A stretch of 64,000 bases of DNA from NCBI RefSeq assembly GCF_000003195.3, contig NC_012879.2, positions 21,176,844-21,240,843 of the forward strand, read 5' to 3'. The stretch is from Sorghum bicolor. Its lineage: Eukaryota > Streptophyta > Magnoliopsida > Poales > Poaceae. The position numbers were made by a program, and so were the translations under genes. Of the stretch, positions 22,302 through 32,305 are shown one piece after another (the first letter of the stretch is position 1; the number at the start of each line of letters is the position of its first letter). Below the pieces are notes generated by a model. The model ran no database searches and was not told the DNA's origin. It saw nothing but the letters and a program-made list of their open reading frames with translations.

Positions 22302-23284
22302 TCCTTGGCGTGGTGCTTGGTTGCTGGCCTGTTGTTGGGGACGCTGCTGACTCTGATCTCCATACTGATGCTAAGGACGTTCTTGGTTCTGGTGGTTGTA
22401 CTGCTGGTGGTACGGAGGACGCTGAGGAAACTGACCACGGTTTCACTGATTCGGTGGACCTTGACTGCGCTGCGGGAATCCTTGCTGAGGATACGCACGT
22501 GGGCGAGTGTTGCTGCCCGACGGCTGCCCCTGGAGCATCCTTTTCTTTGCGTCCATCTCCTTGCGCTTGTTGTCGATGACAATAGCGCGGTTCACCAATT
22601 CTTGGAAACAAGGGTAGGTGTTGCTCATCAGCTGCAGCTGCAGTCCATCATACAAACCCTTTAGGAAGAGACGCTGCTTGTCAGAGTCCCTGGCCACCTC
22701 ATATGGAGCATATCGTGACAGTTGTGCAAACTTGTCACGATACTAACTGACTGACATCGATCCCTGCTTGAGGGACCGGAACTCTTCTGCTTTCAATTCT
22801 ATCAGGCCCTCTGGAATATGATGGGACCTGACCCCTTCAGTAAACTCCTTCTAGGTGACTGGCGGAGCATTGTTCGGGCGTCCATATTGATAGGACTCCC
22901 ACCACTCCTGTGCAGGTCCTTGCAGTTGGCCTGAGGCGTACAACACTTTCTCCAGATCACTGCATTGGGCTATGTTCAGCTGCTTCTCGACTGCTTTTAA
23001 TCAGTCGTCTGCCTCCAGTGGATCAGAGGCATGGGTGAACATCGGGGGATGTCCTTTCAACATCTCCCCACGCTTGTCACGGACTTGAACCGGCGGTGGT
23101 GCTGCTACCAGCTCATTGTTCATACGGTTCATCATGGCTTGCATCAGATTAGCTTGCATACCCATGAGCTGCTCAATAGTCATCGGCGGCGGTGGTGGTG
23201 GTGGATTCTCAGGTACACCACGTCCACGGCCATGACCACGGTCATGGCCACGTCCACGACCAGCGCCTACTCCTTCGGCGTCCA
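22302..23284 (-). pseudogene. gag capsid region (element B)
   Basis: The likely start is the Met at 23284 (MDAEGVGAGRGRGHDRGHGR), a basic Gly/Arg-rich stretch followed by a Pro run (about 23170-23205), MTIEQLMGMQANLMQAMMNR and HPPMFTHASDPLEADD. The Trp that normally follows is a stop (about 23000). Later parts remain readable: WKEFTEG-like, AQLSRYAPYEVARDSDKQRL and FLKGLYDGLQLQLMSNTYP up to the knuckle. At least three nonsense changes. Function is inferred from similarity to other plant gypsy Gag proteins. Confidence 0.8.
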
Positions 23285-23954
23285 TCTGCTTCCAACAAAG
23301 ATTCACGGCTTTTAGTGATCTTCCAAAATAATTATTCATCGCTTATAATGAATAAAAACAAGACTAGCAGTTTTCTGGACAAGTTTCAAACTCAGCAGGT
23401 CAGTAAACCATGCTTATCTCAGAATCTACAGATCCAATAGGAACACGGTATACATCGTTGGAAAGGTTAAGAAATTCTCTACAAACTTTATTCAGACCAC
23501 ATTTACTGATTCGAACAGTAACATAATCAAAATTGTGGTTTATCAGGTTCTGCTCTGGTTCTCAGTCTGCACAGGTACAGCAGATTAAATCGGACATATC
23601 TCATAGACCCGAACAGATAATGAGGTGATTCAGTTGGAGATGAAAGATATACCAGTCTAGTTTTCACCATAGAAATTTCGTAATTTTTGACTGAACCAAT
23701 TATTAGATACAGAATAAACATCACAGACTGCTCCAGAAACAGCATGACTGAGACAAAGATAAAGTAACCCAACCTCACATTAAACAACATTTACTTCTAA
23801 GATTAAGGTTTAGAAACATGCGGACAGGCCCACATGCTTCCACGATCATACAAAAACTCCAAATCATAATTGTTCATCATCACAAACAGCAACACACTGA
23901 AAGTTCAGATGCCACACATAACGGAAACACTCGTGCAAACGTCTAACTAGAAGG
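23285..23954 (-). other. Untranslated stretch between the extra ORF and gag (element B)
   Basis: AT-rich sequence with no readable domain. On the minus strand it lies between the extra 5' ORF and the gag start. It contains T-rich stretches and could be an intron or leader, but I cannot show splice sites with confidence. Confidence 0.4.
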
Positions 23955-24577
23955 TACTGGGACATCTAGGGAGCTCTATCCTGCAAAACGAACTTGCAGG
24001 GCTTCTTCTTGTAGATGGGTGGCTGTCCAAGCTGACCACGCAGCTCATCCACCTGGTGCTGGAGGCGCTTCCCCGCCTGCTGTGCAACACGCAGCTCCTG
24101 CCTCAGTGCCACATTCATCTCCTGAATGGCACTAACGTGTCTCACAGTCGTATCAGGGTAGGGTCACCGGCAGGAGGTGCCAGGACATGCCATGTCCAGC
24201 CATCTAGGTCGTTGCGGGGAAGGAACCGGTACCTATCCTCCTGCATGGCCTCAAAACGGCGGCCATGGTAGTGAAAGTACGGAGCTTGGGCTGCATCCTC
24301 CATGCTCTCGTAGGCGGAAGCACGCCTAACCCTGCTCTCATGGATGGGCTCCACCTCATCCGAGTTGTCGACGTTGTTCCGAGCTGTGATGATCACCTCG
24401 GCCTTCCAGTAGGTGTTCTCCAACGGGTGCTTGTGCTCCGAGCAAAGGTAGCGGACGGTGGCAGCAAACTCCGGGTAGTAGCTCGCCAACACACCCGTGA
24501 GCAGAGTGTGGAAGTGAGCATCCTCGTCAGCCTCCATGAACTTGTTCCTGGAGGTCCATCCCATCTCTGGGAGAACC
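23955..24577 (-). pseudogene. Extra ORF upstream of gag, 3' part (element B)
   Basis: On the minus strand the frame reads VLPEMGWTSRNKFMEADEDA through RAGSAYESMEDAAQAPYFHY-like text (EPIHESRVRRASAYESMEDA; APYFHYHGRRFEAM) to GDPTLIRL and then a stop at 24142-24144. The following text continues in another frame (HVSAIQEMNVALRQELRVAQ, then QVDELRGQLGQPP), so one single-base indel lies near 24150. The C-terminal part looks like a coiled coil. The LINE insertion at 24578 splits this ORF from its N-terminal part at 56713-57029. I do not recognise the function. Confidence 0.65.
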
Positions 24578-24788
24578 TTTTTTCTCAAAAACGCAGGAGA
24601 GTTGCGCTTCATTATATATAGAAGAAGGAAAAAGGGGATAGACCCCAAGTACAACCCACACAACACAACACCACTGCACAAATACAGCACCACACCACAC
24701 AACACAACACCACTCACACAAGAAAGAAAACAGCTATATATCGCCTGTCAAGGGAAAATACGACCACGACTAAACAGCCACCAAGCTG

Positions 24789-25737
24789 CTACAGCATAAC
24801 AGGGGGTTGAGGAGGTGGGGCAGTCAAGAAAGACAGCCCTCGGGCCCCAGCCACAACCCACAACTGACTCTCCTCTAGAGCAAGGTGAAGGGCGGTACTC
24901 AAGCTAGGGTTATTTCCATCAAACACACACCTATTACGATGATTCCATAAGGTCCATGCTCCAAGAATTACAAGAGAGTTGAACCCCTTTTTAGTAAATC
25001 CACTAACAGCCTTACTGGAATCATCCCACCACTTATCAAATGACCAATCAGAAAGTTGTGGACAGAGGTGCTGAAACCCAAAACGTCGAAACAAGAAGAA
25101 CCAAAACTGTCGGGCGAAGACACTGGATACCAGCAAATGATTAATATTTTCCTCTTCTTGATCACACAGAGGGCATTGTGCCGGGTGTGGCATCCCTCGT
25201 TTTGCCATCCTATCAGCAGTCCAACACCTGTCATGTGCGACTAACCACATGAAGAAGCGACACTTGGGTGGGGCCCAAGTTTTCCAGATTCTCTTGTATG
25301 GGCCAAATATAGTCGAACCTATGAAAAAACCCCCATATGCTGATTTGGCCGAGTACACTCCACTAGAGGATAGGCGCCATATGTGGGAGTCTTCTTATTT
25401 TGGGTGTAACTGGAAGTCATGAATGAGATCCCAAAGATTGAGGAACTCCAACATTGTTTCCACTGTCATGGCTCCTCGAATATCTTGAACCCAAGCATGA
25501 TCAATGAAGGCCTCTTGGACTGTGCGTTTCTTAGCAGTCCTCTTAGGTATTGCAGCAAGAAGGTGAGGGGCAAGGTCTCCAATTGAGTGTCCATGCAACC
25601 ATCTATCAGCCCAAAAAAGAGTATTAGTTCCGCTGCCAACTTCAGTTACCACAGCAACATTGTAGAAGGCATGGACCTGACCAGGGACATGAATTGGAAA
25701 AATAGCCCATAGGCTGCCAGGTTCAATTCTCTGAAGC
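24789..25737 (-). pseudogene. LINE ORF2, C-terminal part (RT tail and zf-RVT)
   Basis: Continues ORF2 from 51837 after the Tat insertion. The first part (25737-25395) includes GSGTNTLFWADRWLHGHSI, common in plant L1 proteins, and ends in a TAA at about 25395. The second (25358-24789) has YSAKSAYGGFF, then the zinc-binding zf-RVT domain: WKTWAPPKCRFFMWLVAHDR and CPLCDQEEENINHLL, in which a later conserved Cys is Ser, and LVILGAWTLWNHRNRCVF. The stop at 24789 is the natural end. The domain may help bind the LINE RNA; this is family knowledge. Confidence 0.85.
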
Positions 25738-28700
25738 TGTTGATGCAAACGTTGGTCTGCAAACACAAAGGGCTAATACCTGTAACAGAACCGTCCAATT
25801 TATAAGAATTCAAGTGAATTAGCGACCACGGAGGCAGTCAAGCCAATGAACTTGAACCCATATAAACCCGGTAGTCCGACGAAATCTCAAAAGATCTCGA
25901 TTCAACCAACATACAACCAAGATCGTACATGATCAAGCATCACCATCACAGATTACAAACATTCATCGCAGAACATAGTTTTACATCACATCAGAGTTTG
26001 AATGCGGTTATTACAAACCAAAGCAGTAGCGGAAACAAAGTAGTTTTGAAACAACACCAACTCAGTTTATATTACATGCCAGTTCCATAGTCAAACCCAC
26101 AAAAGCACAACCAAAGATAAAGAGGGTGATCACGCCCATGATCTATTCATCGTCCACAGCCGGATGATGGCAGTTAGCGCAATAGCCGTGATACACGATA
26201 TCATCTGCAACAGGGGTAAATAAAACCCTGAGTACGAGAATGTACTCAGCTAGACTTACCCGTCATAAACCAAAAATAAAGTGACACCAAGGAGTATGCA
26301 AGGCTGATCTTTGTGGGCTGGTTGACTCACCTTTTTGCATAAAAGCTTTTGTAGTAAGTAACCCATTTATCAACTTTCAGCAACAGGTTCATTATTTAAC
26401 AGCTATCCACTAGATTAGCACCTAATCTAAACATACACCTGAATATTTAAGCATCACAATAATAACCATATCCAGATTTTCACATAGCTATCATCATTCT
26501 CATCATAACCATTAAGTTTATTTAGTGAATTCTACGTTGCCGCTGCCCAAGTCAAGTTCTCACTATCCGGGAGAGACGGCGATTCGAATCGATTCCTATC
26601 CAGCTGGAGGGGTATTCCTAACACTCACCCAAGCATACTTCATGACGGCAGCTCGGATCACCTTTAGCACAACTCCGGACCAAGTCACGGGTCCGTCCAG
26701 CGCCGCACCCCAGGGACCGCCAATCTGCCATGGCAGGACTCTAACCAGACACCTGGGCTTACGCCATTGACTCCCCGCACATCCTTACTACCAACCGGGG
26801 TGCGCACTCATACAGAACGGGGTATCCGGCCTGAGTTGCACTCGTAGGCTTCGCGGTCGGAACGACTTATCCGGCCAACTAAGTGATAGGCATGCGTTCA
26901 ACATGACACGGGGACTTACAGCGATTCGGTCCTTACACGACACAGACGGGGATAGATTCACACCCAAGACCTCCATGCCTTGTTGCTGCACTATCATCAT
27001 CCCGCCCGGTCTCAAGTTCATTATTAGCACATGGTTATTTCCACGATAGCAAATATAGCCAACCGTGATCATCATCCACCTAACTCTCGCAGGTGATAGG
27101 AAATCACCTGGCTTCTACCGAGCTAAGCATTTCTAAGCATCACTTCGATCCTGGACCTACTTAGGTGAGGTATGAGGTGGACAAGGTAGTCTTTATGCAG
27201 CAAGGGTGTCATATCAACGCCTACCACTTAATGCAACAATATATAACCATAGTCAATTGATAGCTGAACATGAATAATAAAATAGTAGGAGGCTTATAAT
27301 GCTCCGGGGCTTGCCTTCGACGTAGGTAGAGGGAGGGTGATCGGGACACTCCGGCAAGTCCTCCTCCTCCTCAGCCCCTTGAGGTGGCTCCCCTTGTTGA
27401 CCTTCCGACTCCGGCAGCTCGAACTCCAACACTGTCACGCCCTTGGGTACACCTATGTATGCATGACAAAGAGATAAATATAGAGAATGCACATATGATG
27501 CATGATGTCATGATGTCATGATGAAGAGCCAAAGGGACATAAAACAAGGTATAACATGAGCATAAACTCTTAAGATTAAGTGAATCTTGTACAACAAGTA
27601 AGTGCATACTTCTTCTCTGGTAGAGGGGCTAACTAGACAAGTCAAACAATCCTAGCTACTCCTACTTAATCACTGATTTAGTGGACAAACCAGCCTATCA
27701 CAAGTTTCAGCTCTAACTTGAGCATCCTTTGGCCAAACCAAGCAAGTAAGTACTTTCTGGAAAGCTTAGCAAATTGTCTACAATTCACTTTTAGACATCC
27801 CAGAATGATTCCCAACCGAAATATGCAAAAACCTACAAGGTTGGCTGGCTGCCGTGGAAAATCCAGAGAGCAAGCACTTCACAGCAGCTACTTGTAACAT
27901 GCATACCTTTTAAACTACTCAACCAAATGTCAACTTGGACACGAAGTAGATTAGCAAGTTAGCTACATGTTTGTTGTAGACAAGTTTCCCAGAAAATATA
28001 ATCTTTAATCAGATCTTAAGCAATTGCTATCAGCTACACAGGATCACCCTAGGAAAGGCATAAATAGCAAAATTAATATTTTGCACATAACAAGAATACA
28101 TCAAAGGGTCAATTCAAATGCACCAGTAAATAGAATATGTCTAAGAAACACTAGAAAACATCATGGCAAGGTCTAAACTCATTTCTATCATCACTTTTTC
28201 CATTTATTTAATTATTAAGGTGATTTAATGAACATGCATTCCAAGTGTTCCAAAAATCCTAAGAAAATTACAGCAAGCTACTTATGCTAACATAAGATCA
28301 CTGTAAAATTTTCAGAACATTTGCACATACAGATTGTGAGGTATAAAAATAACAAGCTAGTAAAGGCATGCAAGGCATAAATGTGAAACCCTATCAAAAA
28401 GTGTCAAACAACAGATTTCAGATTTTTTCTAGCTTTGTCTACATATGTGTACAACACTCAGCAAGTTTCACCACAAAAGGAGCTATAACTTATTTATTAA
28501 AAATACCACAAGAAACTCCTATTTAAGCAAGAATTATTTTTAACTTCACAATCAGGCTTTCACAAATCATGATAAATTTATCAGAGTCTATTCATAACCT
28601 TAGCAACCACACCCTAAATTTGCATGGCCAGCAGATCAATAGATTTCAAGATATAATTACCTACTATAAATCCAAGATTAATTTATATCTAATTAATTCC

Positions 28701-30959
28701 ACAAAAACATGGCATGTTTCATATTTTTATTAAAAACTACACTCATACTGGAACCTAGCAAAATTGGAACCATGTCATTTGGATCTATACAACTCAAGAT
28801 ATGAATTTTACAAAATCAGCATAGGATCTGCAAAACAGTGAATCAGAGAGGTGAGAGGGAGAGGCGGACACACGGGACCCGCGTGTCAGAGAGACAGTGA
28901 CAGGGGAGATGCTCGTCGCCGGCAAAGCTCAACGACGACGAGGTCTCGGCCGGATCCAAGGGCATTTACGTGTTCCTCTCATCAAGGCGACTCTGTTGAC
29001 CTACTTTACCCGCGCTCTAGTGGACTCTAGGGTGCTCGCCGTCGGGAATGGCGGAGCGGCGGCGCTGCGCGGCGTTACGCCGGCGGATCCAGGCAATGGC
29101 GATGTGGTAGAGCTTCACGCCGAGCATCTGTGAGTCAAGGGGAAGCGATAGGAACAAGAATGAAGGAAAATGGTGGAGCAGAGAGGCCTGGCCACGTTGC
29201 CGGTGAGCTCGGGCGGAACTCCAGCGAGGGAGAATGGCTCGGAGCTCGGCAATGCCGCCTTACCCATGCTCGACCATGGCCAAGGAGGTGACGTCGAGGT
29301 AGAGGACGTCGAGGCGGAGATCTGGGCGGGTTGGCTTGGCCGGAGGCGCGGTGAAACGGCCGGAGAAGCTCGCCGAAACGCGACAGAGCTCACCGAGGCG
29401 ACGGCGGAGCGAAATGGGAGGCGTTGAGCGAGTGGAGGGCGCGTCTGAGGCACGGGGTGGCGTCGTGGCGTCCATGTGAAGGTGTCGGGGCTGACAGGTG
29501 GGGTCACCGTCGACGTACGGCCGCCAGGTGGCCGGACATGCGGTGGCGGGCGAGCTCTGTCCAAACTGAATCGGCCGATTGCAGTGACTGAAACTCAAAC
29601 TTTGTCGACGTTTTACTCTTAGCTCACTAGATGGTTTTGGCTGGGATTTGGTCCTCCGGATAGAGCTACACGAGTTCTACAACTTTGATTTCACGAGCTC
29701 AGTCTAAATCGATCTGGATTTCAAACTACAAGGCTCCCAACAACCCTACCTCGAAACTGTGTGATTCAAGACTTAGCCAAATTTGGCTAAGTGTGAAATC
29801 AGCCCTGATTTTTGGCTTCTGAGCAAATTTTGGAGGTGTTCCAAGCTTTTTCATAAAAAGTCATCAACATAACTTTTGTATCTTATGACATTCTCTACAA
29901 CTTTGTTTCAGGTGTCACAGACATGCAAGGTCTCTAACATTACTTTCATAAAACATCTTTGAAAGGAGGTTTAGGGGGTCAAATAGGTCATTCTAGGGTT
30001 AACCATGACTTAAAGACATTTTTGGACAAAACCTTCAACATGAACTTTGTTCAATATGATGTTCTAAACATGATTAAAGTATTTTGGAAAAGATTGCACA
30101 CTTACATGTATTGGTCACCCACTAAAGTCACTCAAAACAAGTCAGACAAGCAATTTAATCACATAGTACATGTAGTAAATGGCATGTGATCATGGTATGA
30201 TGCTCATGAGTGATCATGATGATGCTTATGTTGATGTAATGCTCATGGTTAACATGCAAGCTAACACTAGGAGTGTTACAATACCCGATTCAAACGTTAA
30301 GGCGTGCCAGCGTATTTGACCTTACTATCGGCAAAGGTGATAACTCGAATACTTTGGTCCTGACAACAGCGATGCGCTCGGATGTCACAGCCAAGAGGTA
30401 TTCATGCGGAACTCGAGAATACGCCAAGCTTAGGTCGATGAACTCCTAAGAACTCGTAGTAAAAAGGAAAATATGACGAAGTCGTCGAAAAAGTAGATGC
30501 TAGAATGTGAGTAAAAACTTGTGTTTGATTGATTGATAGATTTTTCATTACAAAGCCCTAGGGTCTACATTTATACCATGCTCAAAGAGCTACAATCAGA
30601 CACGACTAGGACTCGAATTCCAAATTAAAAAGAATACGTATACAAAACAAATTTAAATATCTATGGAAAACATAAAACTATCCTCCCGTGACAAACCGGG
30701 ACACCACCATAGATCAATGGGTAACCTTCATGTCCTCCTTCCGAGTCATCGACAGACTTCTCATCATAGCCATCGGCAAAGACTAACGCTGACCATCGGC
30801 ACGAACGCGTCACCACTTCTGGACTTAGTCACATTCAGCTGTCTCTTCATCGGCAACCACCCTCATCGGCAACTCCCCTGCAGACCAGTTACTGTTGCCC
30901 CATCTTGCCGATCTATACTTTACCGATCCCTGGGTACGTGTCCAAAAACGGTGTCAACA
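25738..30959 (-). repeat. 3' LTR of the Tat element, split by a solo LTR
   Basis: 25738-25781 and 30286-30959 together match 51119-51836 along their full length. The insertion of 25782-30280 duplicated ATACC. The LTR carries five or more copies of ATCGGC/GCCGAT (30323, 30771, 30796, 30849, 30865, 30906 by eye). Confidence 0.9.
25782..30280 (-). repeat. Giant solo LTR, 4.5 kb
   Basis: Ends TGTAACAG and GTGTTACA on the plus strand; perfect target duplication ATACC (25777-25781 and 30281-30285), with the empty site visible in the other Tat LTR (GGGCTAATACCCGATTC near 51151). No PBS, PPT or protein domain inside. Its TGTAACACTCC start on the minus strand and the GC-rich block (about 28850-29560) indicate a long gypsy-type LTR. 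Longest open frames (such as 27253-27492 on the minus strand, Glu/Pro-rich) show no domain. Confidence 0.85.
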
Positions 30960-30978
30960 CATGCCCCCCAATTTCAGA
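30960..30978 (-). other. Polypurine tract of the Tat element
   Basis: Minus strand CTGAAATTGGGGGGCATG directly upstream of the 3' LTR, which on this strand starts at 30959. Confidence 0.8.
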
Positions 30979-31017
30979 GTATAAAATCATTAATGCTCCA
31001 AAATTCTCTGCAGAAAT

Positions 31018-32250
31018 TGTTGACGGTTCTTAAGTATCAATTTTAATTATCAAATAAACAAGAGAAAGGACCAATATGCAACCAACACCTAGAATTAGGG
31101 TTTGATCTGACAGAATTCCACGAGTTTTGTTGTTTATCTGTTTCTGCAGGGGGTTATCAGGAAATAAGGGAGAAAGGCCCACATGTCGGGATAACATAGA
31201 GGTATCAACGCACCTCGCAATTTTCTACCATCTAGAAGACTCCAGAAGCCACGAGACCGAAGCGGAGGCGAAACGGGGCCAGGCCCAGGGCGCCCGCCCT
31301 GAGGACCTGGGCGCCCGCCCCCTGCTGAAGCCAGATCAGGACTCTCTTCGCTCGGGATATTCCACCGACCTATTGGATCAAGAAAAACATAGTACCACCT
31401 CGCCTATCGACCCAAAAACGCATAGAAGTGGAGGACTATATAAGGAGACCCCCTTGGCCCCTGGAGAAGACATGAAGAAATTATCATAGAGATTGAGGGG
31501 TGCCCTCGAAGGAAAACCTCTTCTCTAATTAATATTTCTTTTAGGCTTAGCAACCAATGTAAGGTAGAAATAGATCTTCTAGTTTCTACTAGATTGAGAG
31601 AGATAGAGTGGAGGTGTAGATTGGAGGAAGCTCGGCTTGTCGGTGTCTACTCCAAGCTTGTACCTGCGGGATCAAGTTCTCCTAACCCGAAGCTTGCTCC
31701 TAGGATTCTTTAGTAATTCGACTTCTAAATTCTAGTAAGTTCTTGTTTTATTGTTCTTATGGTTTATGAGTTTACTTTAATCTCTTCGCGTAGAGTTTAG
31801 AGTAATCATTGCTGGCGTAAACGTGGTGTTTAGGCTGGGGTACTCATAGATATTCCCTGACTAGCTGGACCGTGGTAGTAGTGAGGAACGTGACAATTCC
31901 GAGCTACCTTTGTAGATCACATCTCGTTAGCAGGAAGGATAGGGTTTATAGGTGTGGGTCGAACATCCTTTGTGTTGTCTAGATTCCGTTAGCCTCCCCA
32001 TTAGAACAGTAGATCATCCTTACCAAGGTTAGAAGGAGACTACGGTTGCAGTCTTCTCTATTTATCACTCACATCGAAAGACATTCTTTGTGCCGAAAGG
32101 TTAGTAGTAATAGACCGGTTAGTCAGATGCACTCTTTCTCCTAGTGGTAAAAAAATAAATACGATACTCTGGATAATTTCTCGGGTGAAGTGCTCACCGA
32201 TATCCGTGCGCTTGCGGATCAATTCCTTATTGCGTTCCCAAATATCAAAA
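31018..32250 (+). repeat. 5' LTR of the central Athila
   Basis: Begins TGTTGACGGTTC and ends ATATCAAAA; the other LTR ends ATATCAACA, so the last bases have a C-to-A change here. Contains the shared LTR core (31105-31250), a pair of GGGCGCCCGCCC motifs at 31288 and 31309, and a TATA box at 31436-31445 (CTATATAAGG) followed by AGACCCCC. Confidence 0.95.
31436..31445 (+). promoter_or_regulatory. LTR TATA box (central Athila)
   Basis: CTATATAAGG, followed by AGACCCCCTTGGCCCCTGG. The same arrangement occurs at 39607 (3' LTR), 60434 (right Athila) and, internally, 37058. Transcription of the genomic RNA should start some 30 bp downstream. Confidence 0.7.
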
Positions 32251-32258
32251 AGCATTTC

Positions 32259-32276
32259 TGGCGCCGTTGCCGGGGA
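32259..32276 (+). other. Primer binding site, tRNA-Asp
   Basis: TGGCGCCGTTGCCGGGGA, complementary to the 3' end of plant tRNA-Asp (GTC) including CCA. It lies 8 nt after the LTR end. Confidence 0.95.
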
Positions 32277-32305
32277 GAAAGACGGTTGCTGAGATAACCT
32301 GAGTC

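Noticed and set aside
24578..24717. Start of the 191-codon minus-strand frame (MSGVVLCGVVLYLC...)
   Set aside because: These codons come from the LINE 3' end read through the insertion border; only the part left of 24578 belongs to the element B ORF.
32259..32276. Part of a tRNA-Asp gene
   Set aside because: Only the 18 bases complementary to the tRNA 3' end are present, directly inside an LTR; it is a primer binding site.
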